From: Diphasiastrum complanatum
Lineage: Eukaryota; Streptophyta; Lycopodiopsida; Lycopodiales; Lycopodiaceae
Assembly: GCA_029204225.1 (NCBI GenBank)
Contig: CM055102.1
Coordinates: 12,197,939 to 12,261,938, forward strand
Reading direction: 5' to 3'
Length of the DNA: 64,000 nucleotides
Positions 31,616 through 42,037 of the stretch are shown in pieces; position 1 is the first letter of the stretch, and each line of letters begins with the position of its first letter. Both the position numbers and the translations under genes were made by a program. Under the pieces are notes generated by a model. It did no database searches. It worked only from the letters and a program-made list of their open reading frames with translations, and was not told where the DNA came from.

Positions 31616-34537
31616 TCATAGCAATCGTGCACAAGATAGCACCCTAAAGACCTCAATGTTTGACAACATGGGTTGGTGTATGTACATGCTGTGGTTGTCA
31701 TCTAATCCAAATACCCGCATGTAAACAAAATACATATGTTTACAGGCCAAAAATCTTTTATCTCTTGTGGAACGAAACATAAAATCTGGACATGTGCAAG
31801 AGGGGTTTGTGCTAATTATGATTTTGTATGTATGTCCCTCAATCCTTGATTGTGTTGTCTCTATCTCAAAAACTTCATGCTCTTTTGTCCTCACTACTTC
31901 TGTTGACACCACTCTCGCTATCATGTTGGCAGCTGACTCTATTCTCTTTAAAGCCTCTCTTGATACATGTGACCTGTAGCGCCCATTACGAGTGTCTTCT
32001 TGGATATGAGGCAACGTTGGTGGAACCTCTATTTTAGTTTCCGAATGAAAACCTGCCAAATTGAGATTCTCAACCTCCTCATTTGTTAGGTGAGTGCCAA
32101 TGGCTATGGGCTAAGTGCCTGGAGCCATTCAAGGTATTGTTTGAATGCCCCGATAGGGATTCCATGTGTGTTGAGCATTGTTGTTGCAAAAGTACATGAA
32201 TTGTCCTTTCTTCCATGCGTTGTATTGTAGCATACCAAAGAAACAAGGAGTGGGTTTTCCCTTTTCTCCTCCAGCCATCTTTTGGTCACATCTCTCTTTT
32301 CCTTCTAGCCATCTCATACATCTGACTTTGTTTCTAGGTGGCAATCTTCTAATGGCCCAAAGTGCATCATTCACGTTTCTCTCAACAACTCTTTATCCAT
32401 TTTGTGCTACTGTCTTTGCCTCATTTTGTTGTGCAGCACCAATAATTTCTGGCTCTTCCTCAACAATCCTCTGCTACGTTGACCATGAACACTCTGCTTT
32501 TGAGTATGGGTGGTGTACTCATGTCTATGGCTATCACAGTCATTCCACCCTCCACATTTGTTGATCTTCTTTTTTTCTTCTGAAAGTTGTGTTATCACCA
32601 TGCATTTGTGGATTCTCTTCCATGTTAGTCCTTGTCACAACATGTTGCACCACATGATTAACAAACCTAGGCTGATTCACTCTACAAAACACTCGATCAA
32701 CGAGATCTTGCAAACTATTTCCACGTCCTATGTGTCTTCCCTCGTTGAATGAAATTTGTTTGGTTGTTTGCAAGATCTGTCACAGCAGCATCATAGAGAG
32801 AAATCTGTTTTTTTGTCCTTCTCCAGCTAACCAACTACCATGGACTGACTCTGCCAAATTTGTTTGTGCTGTTTATGCTAGAGTCTCCACATTATCAACA
32901 TTGACGATCTGCAACAGTTAGAAAGTAAAAATTAGAATATAAATCTATATACTTCATAGAAATTTAGATGGAAGTGATTTCCAGATTAAAGCCTTACAAA
33001 AGATATCAGATTTCCCCAGTGGGCTATTCTGAGATTCCACCAACTCATCCAAGAATCCATATATTGAAGGTCATTGTCTCTCGCTTTTCCTGTGTTCCAC
33101 CATGTTCTGATCTGTCTATACATAGAAATTGCTATCTCTCTGCTTGTTGCCTTCCTCCAACTTTCACACAATTCAACATGACACTTTCTGTGCTCTTTAG
33201 TGACATATCTATCTGTGTGAATTTTAAGGCTTTGCACCCAATGAAACAAACATGATCTCTCTCTCTCTCTCTCTCTCTATCATCCATAGTGTTACCTTGA
33301 TTGTATGCCTTTCTGATTGCACGCCAATTTGCTTGTGCCTCATCTGCCATAAACCCATGAAAATTTGGCCGATTATGATTATTTTTCATCACCACTGCAT
33401 TGAGCTTCTCCCATAACAGGAATTCTGCACCCTCGTCTTCTTCTTTCATTTCACATGTTGCTAATGTGAGCAATTCTTGCAAGCTGTTCCAGAGAAGACA
33501 AAGTTAGTTGGCAACAATAAGATAGAATCTTGGCAATTTTATGTACTATACTTGCTTTGGATCATACACATGGGCAGCCATTGTCACCCATCCATTTACT
33601 TTGTGTGTGTGATCAAACATTATCCAAGCTCTTTCCAGATTGCCAAATCCCTCTCTGTTCATTCTAACAACAAGGTCCACTCCAGAGGCATCACCTTTTG
33701 TAGACATCTTGAACACGTAACACCTATCTGTATCTCCTCCTTGTCTTGGAAATGAGATACCATGAAAGAAATCATAGCAAGTTCTCTTGAGGTCCAATAA
33801 CAAGTCAAGGAAATCTGATGGAGGACACAAGTCCTTTTTTGCAATGTTTACCATCCTCCAAAATCCAGTTTGCATGACTAGAGACTGGAACTCATTTGCC
33901 ACTCTACCTATGTCTACGTCTGTCATTTCATCTCCTCCAGTGACACAGGTCGTAATCAAGTCTCTTGCTATTTGCAATTGAATTTTTTTGGGACCTGCTC
34001 CTCTGTCAATTCGAAGTATATTTGTAACTTTATCTCTTATTGTTTCTAATCTTTTTTTGCTCACTCTTGTGCAAACAAGATGGTCATGTACTTCTGAGTA
34101 TATGACTATTCTAGTTTCTCGTGGATTTTCAAGAGTTACGTAATAGACCACAAATGTGCATACACTAATACATATTGGCACAAACTTGCAATAAAAACAC
34201 TTAAGAGAGCCATATTGACCAACACACTCAAAGAATTGTGGACAAACTTTGAGTACGTGACCAGAAAAATGAAGTGTGTTTGGTAGTCTCTTTCTATCTC
34301 GCCCTCCAAAGTTTAGATTAGGACACTCGTACAAACCTGCACAAATGCTTTTGCACACCTTTCATTAAAAACAACATTTGACGTCACTGGTTTAGTCCAC
34401 AAATGTCCATCATATTTTTGTTGCATTCCATCCCACGTATTGCAAATATCATCCACCCCTGATAGCTCAAAAGCAATGTTGCCATCATACTCCACAGGCA
34501 GCTCAGACACACGTACAATCTTGTCACATGTAGACAA
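31616..34537 (-). pseudogene. Mutator-like transposase with SWIM zinc finger, spliced, decayed
   Basis: Exon 1 (34,537-33,552) has a Cys/His-rich start (LYECPNLNFGG, then CFYCKFVPIC and VHDHLVCTRVSKKRLE). An alpha-helical stretch follows, then the first catalytic region (ERAWIMFDHTHKVN, then WVTMAAHVYDPKQ). It ends at a GTATAG donor. Exon 2 (33,483-33,297) holds FHGFMADEAQANWRAIRKAY, the second catalytic Asp region. Exon 3 (from about 33,255) has CLFHWVQSLKIHTDRYV and TWWNTGKARDNDLQ. A further exon from about 32,910 carries NLAESVHGSWLAGEGQKNRF with a frameshift, then RHIGRGNSLQDLVDRVFCRV. The last part (32,059-31,616) has the SWIM finger: CTCPDFM, then a spacer, then CKHMYFVYMRVFG. This order fits MULE/FAR1-like transposases. 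Several frameshifts and stops make it dead. Confidence 0.8.
33254..33279 (+). repeat. (CT)13 microsatellite in a transposase intron
   Basis: Simple repeat between the FMADEAQANW and FHWVQSL exons. On the gene strand it is a GA tract ending in a usable AG acceptor. Confidence 0.9.
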
Positions 34538-35307
34538 GAATTTCTACAAGGTTCCATTCTCTGAGGTTGTTAGACCCACTCAAGAGTCTACCGCACAGGA
34601 TGACGACCCATCCTTGCAAAGCCAAACTCAAGTTCGTGATGACATATCCGACTCCGTGGATGTTTCCATCCAAGAGACGCCCACAAAAGGTATAGCCCTT
34701 CTATGAATCAGTTTTGCTCATTTTTCTTGTTATCATTTAGTATCACATATTTGCGAGGCATTGTGTTTTATAGAGTTTCTACTGTATTTGAGAGATTATT
34801 CTCATTATTTTGATTTGTCACTGTATTTTGTCCATGATATGTTCAGGAAAAAATTCCCACAACAGAAAGGAAGATGCTAGTGAGTACTATGGAAAATTGA
34901 TACAGACATATTTATGTCAATCAGTGCTGACAAAACTAAAAGTCCCAACTAGCATCCCTGTACCTTTTGTTCCACTATGCAGGATGATTCCAAATGAAGC
35001 TGTGAGGCCAATTAGGGAAGACTTGTCTCATCTAAAGAAAGAATTTTGAAAGTATGGCTACCTGGAGTCGAAGGGCTCCTTCATTTTATCATGCACCAAC
35101 ATGGATGGCAATGAAATTGAGGTAACTCCTCCAATCACTTCAGATTGGGACTCCATGTGGCACGTCGTAAATGAGGAGTTCGAGGCCGACCTAGCAAGAA
35201 GCCCAGAGTGGTGGTCCCATTTGAAAAACAAGATGTTTTTTGTTTACAACAGATTGAGAGCATTTATGTCCAAGATCAAAGAAGGCAAGATTAATGTTAT
35301 TTTTTGA
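34530..35307 (+). pseudogene. ParB-like N-terminal part of the methyltransferase-like gene
   Basis: A first exon (about 34,530-34,690) encodes an acidic Gln/Ser-rich segment (VPFSEVVRPTQES, then QSQTQVRDDISDSVDVS) and ends at an AG-GTATAG donor. A second exon follows a TTCAG acceptor at about 34,847. It has EDASEYYGKLIQTYLCQSVL, a stop near 35,047, then WDSMWHVVNEEFEADLARSP and KNKMFFVYN-RLRAFMSKI. The last motif resembles the ParB/Srx signature VYDGNHRLxAW, with Gly-Asn-His apparently deleted. ParB domains are often joined to DNA methyltransferases in phages and bacteria. The start lies very close to the divergent transposase start and was not fixed. Confidence 0.5.
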
Positions 35308-35449
35308 TAAATCTATGTCGATGTTAATAGTATTAGTGTTGATGTGAATAAATCTTTGTATCAATATTTTGATGTGAATACCATATTGTTTTTGTTTTGA
35401 GTTTTACTCATTAGAGTCTTTTTTTCTGTTCTAATGAATATAGCGTTTC

Positions 35450-36890
35450 AAAACATAAAATATTGGCACATTCGTGTGGCTGCAACCTTCATCAACTTTG
35501 AGAAGTGAGATGAGGGAGAGTTGTTATTGGCCTTGACTGGAATAAATAGGTACTTGTCTATTTTTTTCCTATGAATACGAAGATTTTTAATCAAATAAAA
35601 TGGTGTGAACCATTATTTGAATCATTACATGGTATGAAATGCCATTAACCATTGTACGTCCAAGTAATGATGAAAGCATAGAAGGTTATTGCCAAGGTAT
35701 TCTCTCTATTTGTTAAAGAATGGAATGTATTCTAGACTTGTTGGTTTATTTGCAGTATCAGATTATTATGAATTATATTGGAGCTATATTATAGATTTTT
35801 GAAGTCACTCGCATGATCTCTCATTTGTTGTTGTAGGCTAAATGAGGCATATGTGAAGCCCAATCTATTTGGTAGAATATTTCAAATCAGACAGTTTGGT
35901 ACTACAAACAAAGAAGCTCTTTTGAAACACATTCCTCATGAAGATTTGATTTGGATGGGCAAAGAGCTAGAAAAAGAGACCAAGAGAGAAGGAGCTCAGA
36001 AGACATGGTAAAATTGCTCTTTGGCACTCCTGAGCCACATAGTCTTTAAGGTATGGCATTTTTTTTGGTACATGATAATTAGCACCATAGAAATTTTGAA
36101 GTCTTTTTATGGATAAATCTAAGCTCTTATGTAGGACGAGTTTGAAGAGAGGACAAAAGAATATCAAGTCGAATCATCAAAACTAGGAGAAGAAGCAATG
36201 GGACATGCCATGAAGGAAACTGAACGCCATTTCAAGGTGAAGTGCTACAAGCTTTCTCAGGTAGCCAATCCTGCAAATGGAAATGACTTTTTTTGACTGG
36301 TGATGACTATTCCATGGGACAAGCCCAAGCTTCATGTGGCCTCAGAGGAGAAGCTAGTCTTGGTATCCAATGCCAAGGTAAGCAAAGTGCATTTCAATGC
36401 ATTTAATCACACAGTAAATGTTTTGATTAATTCATGGGATTTAATTGAGATAGAACTTGATAAATGTACAACCCATGCTTTGTGTTTGATTGATTGTGAA
36501 AATTTTCTTTTTTTTACATTGGAGTGTAGAGTAGTCAACCCAGAAAGGCAAACATAATGAAAATGATGATAAATGCTTCGGAGCATGCATGAAATGTTGT
36601 CATGATGTCGTGAGATAAGAACGTCTTTCGTGTATGGATAGATGTTGAAACATTTTGGATACAGCTAGAGGACATTGTGTGCCCACAAGTGATTGAGATT
36701 GTGGAGCAAGTAGAGTTCATTAGCCTACCCCTAATGTTTTCTATGTACTTGAAAACATGGAAACAAAAATACTTTTTGGATATTTTCAAGGTCATCCAGG
36801 GCAAGATAATGCACTCCCTCCCACCTAAAAAACAACCAGACATAATGTGTGCAGCCAGGAGGATTGTATTCAGGTATTCTTGTTGACATT
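35450..36890 (+). pseudogene. Middle exons of the methyltransferase-like gene
   Basis: Four exon-like blocks bounded by plausible GT/AG sites. About 35,450-35,548: KYWHIRVAATFINFEK, then LLLALTGINR. About 35,837-36,050: LNEAYVKPNLFGRIFQIRQF, then DLIWMGKELEKETK. About 36,137-36,378: DEFEERTKEYQVESSKLGEE. About 36,665-36,873: LEDIVCPQVIEIVEQVEFI, then LPPKKQPDIMCAARRIVF. The composition is that of real protein and stops are few. I recognise no domain. The blocks probably form the linker between the ParB-like and methyltransferase parts. Confidence 0.5.
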
Positions 36891-37170
36891 AAGTATCGTT
36901 CAATCTCAATTCAAAGCATGTATTTTGTGAATTATTATGGATCGATTTTTTTGTGATCATTGTATTAGTATGTTATGTCAAACTACTATAGAAATAATCA
37001 TATTCTCATTTGAAATGTAAATGGTTGTCTCATTCTATTGCTTGCAATGAACTACCATCAATCCCCACAACATGTGGACATTTGGTGTAATTTGGAGGGT
37101 GGACAGTCCATGTACACCAATTCTATGGTTGCATCGGTAGGACTTTTTTCATATTGCTATGATTAATATC
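36891..37170. other. Intron-like spacer, no features
   Basis: AT-rich sequence between the last middle exon and the X fragment. No coding potential was seen. Confidence 0.4.
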
Positions 37171-37412
37171 TACTCAATGCTTGCAGAGCCTCTGCTTACT
37201 GTAATGGGTATTCATGAGAGAGCCTTCTCAGGGTGAATCAACATGGATTTTATCACTCTTGCCTTCAGTACTTGGAAGGAGGAGAAATCCAAGTTTTACA
37301 TTACTTTCCAAGGAGCCACACACAAGGTGTGTGTGACTGAGGCCGCCCTTGCTGCCATAGGGATAGCATCTGATACCCAAGCCTCACCAAACCATAAGCA
37401 ACCTATATCCAT
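37171..37412 (+). pseudogene. Fragment of ORF X, N-terminal part
   Basis: Matches the minus-strand X copy at about 47,840-47,600: EPLLTVMGIHERAFSG, a TGA stop (37,234-37,236), MDFITLAFSTWKEEKSKFY, then ATHKVCVTEAALAAIGIA. The same stop is present at the same codon in the other copy. It lies within the methyltransferase-like gene, in an intron or as a later insertion. Confidence 0.85.
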
Positions 37413-37493
37413 AGGTGCATCAGCTTGGTATAGAGGGGAGAATTGCGGCATGACCCCTAAACAATGAAAATGAAGAGAGAGGGTGAGCACAGG

Positions 37494-38566
37494 CTCCATG
37501 CAAACGAACTATGAGATGCCACCAACAGTGGGTCTTGATGATGATTCATACCCACCCTCTGATTTTCAAGGGGATGATTCAATCACTACATCTGAGCAAA
37601 AGCTCATACTCATAGACACTGAGGAGTAAGATTATTACTATCATTTTTTTTAATGTTCTTTATTATTTATGTCAAGTCTTGCGCTAATCCTAATGGTGAA
37701 TTTCAATATTTTTGTAGGCTTCATTCAAGCATTGTTAAGAATGGAAAACTTTGGAGAGACTTCCAAGATGAATACCTTAAAGTGTTTTGTAACAATGGTG
37801 TTATCAGAGGGCAGCCCACACCCTTCGGAGCTGTGGAGCTTGTTTTTGTTGACTTTCCAACAGATGTAGCTATGAATGGCATAGAGGGTATGATTCCAGA
37901 ATGGAACTTCTGGTCGGATACTCTGAGAATCTGCATTTGCGGTCGTTGAAATATTACTGCAGATAATGGGTTCTTTGTGACACTACATGGCATATCCCAC
38001 AATGTCAAGATCAATGAGCAAGCAAAAGTATGGGGTATGGAGTTGTGTGAGAGGTCCATAGTTTACAATGCCACCCCATGTTTGGAAATCTTCGGATCCA
38101 CACCGTGAGGTAATGTCATGTATGATGTAGAATAAGCTCAACACAACTTAAGTTAAGCCTAGTTGATTTATTGTAGACAATTGTTTCTCAATGGTTTCAA
38201 TGTTTGTTGATGTCTTTTTAGGTTTATTGCCTCACATTGTCGGTGTACCATAGAGAGTTCTATGCTAGGTCCACGTCGAACTTTGGGGCCATTCATTTTG
38301 AAAGGCAATTAAGTGAAAAATTTCAAGACAGGGCCCAAGAAAGTGAATGGGTAAGACATGAAGGTCAACCGATTCGTGGAGCTAGCCAACATAGTTGCAA
38401 GTTCTGGGACTACGTGTTGAGAGTGTTCAGTAAGCCCAGAGATATGGTGGTTGATCTCATGTGTGGGACGGGCACTTTTTTGAAGATTGCAGCACTTTTA
38501 GGAAGAATTGCAATAGGATTTGACAATGATATCAATCTGCCATTTGATATGCTCAACAATATGTGA
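37494..38566 (+). pseudogene. DNA amino-methyltransferase-like C-terminal part
   Basis: Exon blocks at about 37,494-37,627 (acidic), 37,718-38,106 and 38,221-38,566. The second has VIRGQPTPFGAVELVFVDFP then TDVAMNG. Here VDFPTD sits where motif IV (DPPY/DPPT) is expected, and two C-to-T changes would turn DPPT into DFPT. NGFFVTLHGISHNVKINEQA follows, as after motif IV in this fold. The third has FWDYVLRVFSKPRDMVVDLM then CGTGTFLKIAALLGRIAIGF with a following DND, a textbook S-adenosylmethionine site (motif I) after the motif IV half. This order is that of beta-class N4/N6 methyltransferases. The modified base cannot be told. Stops at 37,948 and 38,106 and the altered motif IV make it inactive. 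Confidence 0.65.
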
Positions 38567-38820
38567 TGGTAAGTCGCTTGTGCAAAAACTACTGATGCTT
38601 TTTCACTCACCCATCATCAAGTCACAACTAACATTTTTCTATCTTGTTTGTCACAGATCGCAAGAAGAATCAGGGTGAGACTTGGAGAAAGCTACTATGT
38701 TGTTATTTGAATACTATTCCATAGAGACCATACAGATTTATTTTTTGTCTCAAAATTTTGGTAGATTTAAGTGGAAACTACTATGTACCATTTGAACTTG
38801 ATATAATACAATTCAGTTTT

Positions 38821-39535
38821 GTATGATGTATATGGTTGAATGTAGTTTGCAAAAACAAGTGCACTATGCAAAAAGGCTTAGTGGTAATTCAAGTAATATT
38901 TTCAATAATGCTAGTTCAAGTTCAATTTTCAATAATGTATTGCATTGAATTTGGTTTGCAAAATCAAGTGCACTATGCAAACGCGCTTTTTTATGCAATT
39001 CAAGTAATGTTCTTCTATGGATTTGTTATGAATAATTTCTCTTTTTTATAATCTATGAATGTTGTTTGAGATAATTCTAAATTTTGTCATGAATGGTCCA
39101 CCTACAAATCACAATTATTTAGGTGAAGTTGTATTGCAAAAGCTTTACTTTGACAGGTTTCGTAATCTTTGTATTTGTATAATTTATATGGTTGAATATA
39201 TTTTGCAAAAAACAGGTGTACTATGCAAAGAGGCTTAGTGGTAATTCAAGTAATGTTTTCAATAATGGTAGTTCAAGTTCAATTTTCAATGATATATTGC
39301 GTTGAATTTGGTTTGCAAAATCAAGTGCACTATGCAAACGTGCTTTTTTATGCAATTCAAGTAATGTTCTTCTATGGATTTTTTATGAATAATTTTTATT
39401 TTTTGTAATCTATGAATGTTGTTTGAGATAATTCTAAATTTGTCATGAATGGTCCACCTATAAATTACACTTAATTAGGTGAAGGTGTCTTGCAAAAGCT
39501 TTACTTTGCCAGATTTAGTAATCTTTGTATGTTGT
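38821..39535 (+). repeat. Two tandem copies of a ~355-bp unit
   Basis: The copies at 38,821-39,183 and 39,184-39,535 share ATATGGTTGAATRTA, GTGCACTATGCAAACG and CTTCTATGGATTTKTTATGA in order. Within each copy TGCACTATGCAAA itself recurs at about 110 bp. The array lies after the methyltransferase-like gene at the right end of the inserted block. No function is visible. Confidence 0.85.
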
Positions 39536-39597
39536 CTGCATTATGCTTGCTTGATGCTCGCCCTTTTACGCTCGCTTTTTTTGCACCCCCCCACTAT

Positions 39598-39950
39598 AGG
39601 TAAGTTAATTGGTCTTCCAAGAACATGATCTGGCTACCAGATCGAGTCTCATTCTTGGTTTGCAATTCTTCCCATAAATCCTTTGCATTCGAAATTGATG
39701 TAAGGTCTAGCATTATATTGTCATGCACTGAAGATGCAATAATTGCTATAGCTTTGTCATTTTTTAAACTTCATTCTCGAAGTTCTTTGCTAGGAGTAGC
39801 TACTAGCTTCTCCTCTATTGGTTCTACCCATTGCCATAGACCTTCGCCCTTCAATAAGAGTGAAGTCTTTAATTTCCAAATCAAATAGTTTGAACCTTCT
39901 GGGTCCAAGATTATAGTGATCTTAGCTTGAATATTGATGATCGATGACAT
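39598..39950 (-). pseudogene. Copia C gag start (right unit)
   Basis: Minus-strand MSSIINIQAKI, SNYLIWKLKTSLLLKGEGLW, EPIEEKLVATPSKEL, one Trp-to-stop change, SLKNDKAIAIIASSVHDNIM, AKDLWEELQTKNETR. It is colinear with 28,853-28,500 and better preserved. It breaks off at the inserted block. The start codon is at 39,950. Confidence 0.88.
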
Positions 39951-40052
39951 CTTCTAATTTTTTGAATCACTCCAGATAGCGGCTTGTTGATGGACGTATG
40001 AAGAATATTGAGAGGGATGCGTTGATACTACTGTATCAATTTTATTCCGTTT

Positions 40053-40094
40053 GCTCTGATACCATTGTATTAGTTTTAATCTCTTTTGATACCA
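40053..40094 (-). promoter_or_regulatory. Duplicated primer-binding site beside LTR C3
   Basis: GCTCTGATACCA at 40,053-40,064 and a decayed CTCTTTTGATACCA at 40,081-40,094, next to the LTR. It is the same 30-bp duplication as beside C2. Confidence 0.8.
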
Positions 40095-40095
40095 C

Positions 40096-41119
40096 TGTAA
40101 AAAGAATAGTAATTATTCTTCCAAAGAAAACATGACGAAAGTTTGAATAAATCAAACTAATATCAATGTCTTCAATTGGGACTGTATCTAATCTATGTAC
40201 TAATAAAACAGTAAGAGACAACATAAGACAATTTGATCAAAAATAAATTTATAATTTTGAATCTGAATCAGTATACATCTCTTGTTGTCTTATCTCGCTG
40301 TTGTGTCTCTGATTGAGTGAGTCTAAAAATCTCTTCAATTTGAGTGACATGTGTGCGAAAACTATATGCGAAAGTAAGAGACAACATAAGACAATTTGAT
40401 CAAAAATAAATTTATAATTTTAAATTTGAATCAGTATACATCTCTTGTTGTCTTATCTCGCTGTTGTGTCTCTGATTGAGTGAGTCTAAAAATCTCTTCA
40501 ATTTGAGTGTCTGAGAGTTGGTTACAATGAGTAGTGCACATGTGTTTATATCGTTACAGGTTTGGTCTTTTGACCTTTTATTTATAGGTCTTTTGGTCTT
40601 TCAATATTGTAACAGTGGATATCTAACCGTTTACGATGGTTGATATTCAGATAGACGCTCTGTTTCTAGGGTCGAATAAATTCTATTCGCGAATTATTTG
40701 TGACAGTCTATCTCTTCGTTACAGCTTTGTGTTTTGCAAATTGTTCGCGAGACTTGTCTCTTCATGACATTTTCGCCTTTCGCGAATTGTTTGCGACAGA
40801 TGACAATTCTTGAGCTTGAAGAAGAATCAAAAGATTTCGTGACATCTGAGGTTTGAACAAGAAACAAAATATTTTATGACAAGATTCTGTTCGCGAATCT
40901 TTCGAGCTTCAACAAGAAAGCCACGAGCTTCTACAAAAAACTGTTTCACGAATCGTTCGCGAATCTTTCGAGTTGCCCGCAAGACAAATTTCGTGAATCC
41001 TTCGAGGTTGATTACGTATAAAAATGTTTGAGTTCACATTCGTTTCTTTCTCATCCTTTATCAAGTAAACTGCGTGCTTTGTTAGTAGAATCAAGATCTA
41101 TCTGATCAGTGGTTCTACA
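40096..41119 (-). mobile_element. LTR C3 (5' LTR of the right copia C unit, 1,024 bp)
   Basis: Starts TGTAAAAAGAATAG and ends GATCAGTGGTTCTACA. It is longer than C1 and C2, partly because of an internal direct duplication (40,211-40,346 and 40,374-40,509). Followed by CAGTC, the right target duplication of the array. Confidence 0.88.
40211..40509 (+). repeat. 163-bp-spaced duplication inside LTR C3
   Basis: GTAAGAGACAACATAAGACA through CTTCAATTTGAGTG is present twice with very few differences, so the duplication is recent relative to the LTR. Confidence 0.9.
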
Positions 41120-41155
41120 CAGTCATCCCCACGTTTTACAACATGGTATCGAAAC
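41120..41155 (+). mobile_element. CAGTC duplication, end of the 5' LTR of copia B2, and primer site
   Basis: CAGTC (41,120-41,124) repeats 15,426-15,430. The next 19 bp (41,125-41,143, to TTTTACAACA) are the end of the B LTR. They are followed by a decayed primer site, TGGTATCGAAAC (41,144-41,155). Confidence 0.85.
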
Positions 41156-41287
41156 ATACATTTTTAGTAATCTACATTTCTACTACGGATTATTAGTCAT
41201 GTTTCTACCAAGACGTCTCTCTAACAAACGTCCAGCCAACAGTATTTCGACAATTGTTGTTTCTACCAACAATCTTGTTCAACCAGA

Positions 41288-42037
41288 ATGGATCCATCAT
41301 CTAGTTCATCTCTCATTAACAAACTCGATGGAGATAACTACCATCTCTGGAAATTCAAGATGAAGGTTATACTACTACCCAAAAAACTGTGGGACATCGT
41401 TGATGGCACAGAGCTCAAACCAGAAGGTGATGCAGCCAGCATCACCAAGTGGAGACTAAGAAATGGCAAAGTATTTGCCATGATCACCCTCAACATCAAG
41501 GATACTCAAATCAGTCACATACGTGCTGTTCATACTGCTAAAATACATGGGACAGCTTAGCAACTCTCTACGAGATGTTACTTCTAGGTTACACTTGAGG
41601 AAAAAAAATTTCACCCTAAGGATGTTTGATGTAGAAAGTGTTTTGATCATCTCAACACATTCAAAAATCTTATGGAGCAGCTGAATGCAACTAGCTCAGT
41701 CATAGAAGATTTTGATGCACTCATGACTCTATTATCGAGTCTATCTGAAGCCTACGAAAATTGGATAATGACAATTTCTACCCAGGAGCACCTCACTCTA
41801 TCAAGAATAATATTGCTGCTTCTACAAGAGGAGATCAGAAGATTAGCATCCTCCTTAGGCTCAGCATCGGATCCTCAAGTTCTAAATCATAAGTTTAGAT
41901 TCAAGAGATCTACAAAGTTAGGTTATACTGACAAGAAGAGCAACATGCAGACTGGACCAAATTTTGGTTCAGGATTGAATTCAAGTTCTTCATTATTCCA
42001 ACCACTACAGAAATTATTCTATAGATATTGTAAGAGG
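41288..42037 (+). pseudogene. Copia B2 gag (decayed)
   Basis: Starts MDPSSSSSLINKLDGDNYHL then WKFKMKVILLPKKLWDIVDG, the copia gag N-terminus. A break at 41,560 is followed by LEQLNATSSVIEDFDALMTL, SLSEAYENWIMTIS, and the beginning of the zinc-knuckle linker. The knuckle is damaged (FYRYCKRT). At about 42,037 the sequence jumps directly into RT, so protease, integrase and most of RT are deleted. This copy supplies the part of gag missing from B1. Confidence 0.85.

Larger units (their letters stand above)
31246..39594. mobile_element. Inserted block with divergent transposase and methyltransferase-like genes
   Basis: Copia C sequence stops after the complement of FSDEP (31,245) and resumes inside gag at about 39,594 (TATAGGTAAGTTAATTGG). 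The 8.3 kb between is unlike the surroundings. It holds two intron-containing, decayed genes transcribed away from about 34.5 kb, plus a 355-bp tandem repeat at the right end. I could not identify terminal inverted repeats or a target duplication, so its status as one element rests on its gene pairing and on sitting as a unit inside C. Confidence 0.6.
15431..41119 (-). mobile_element. Copia C tandem array: three LTRs and two interiors
   Basis: Three LTRs of one family (C1 15,431-16,363; C2 29,001-29,763; C3 40,096-41,119) alternate with two minus-strand interiors. Each interior has a primer site and gag at its high-coordinate end and RNase H and a polypurine tract at its low-coordinate end. 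C2 is thus the 3' LTR of the right unit and the 5' LTR of the left unit. Only the outermost ends carry the CAGTC target duplication, so the array behaves as one insertion. The left interior is interrupted by element D and the right by the transposase/methyltransferase block. Confidence 0.85.

Noticed and set aside
32178-32564. Plus-strand open frames of 60-130 residues across 31.7-34.0 kb
   Set aside because: Antisense to the spliced Mutator-like transposase, whose conserved motifs and splice sites lie on the minus strand.
38821-39535. CRISPR-like array
   Set aside because: Only two long copies of a 355-bp unit, no short repeats with unique spacers, and plant context.
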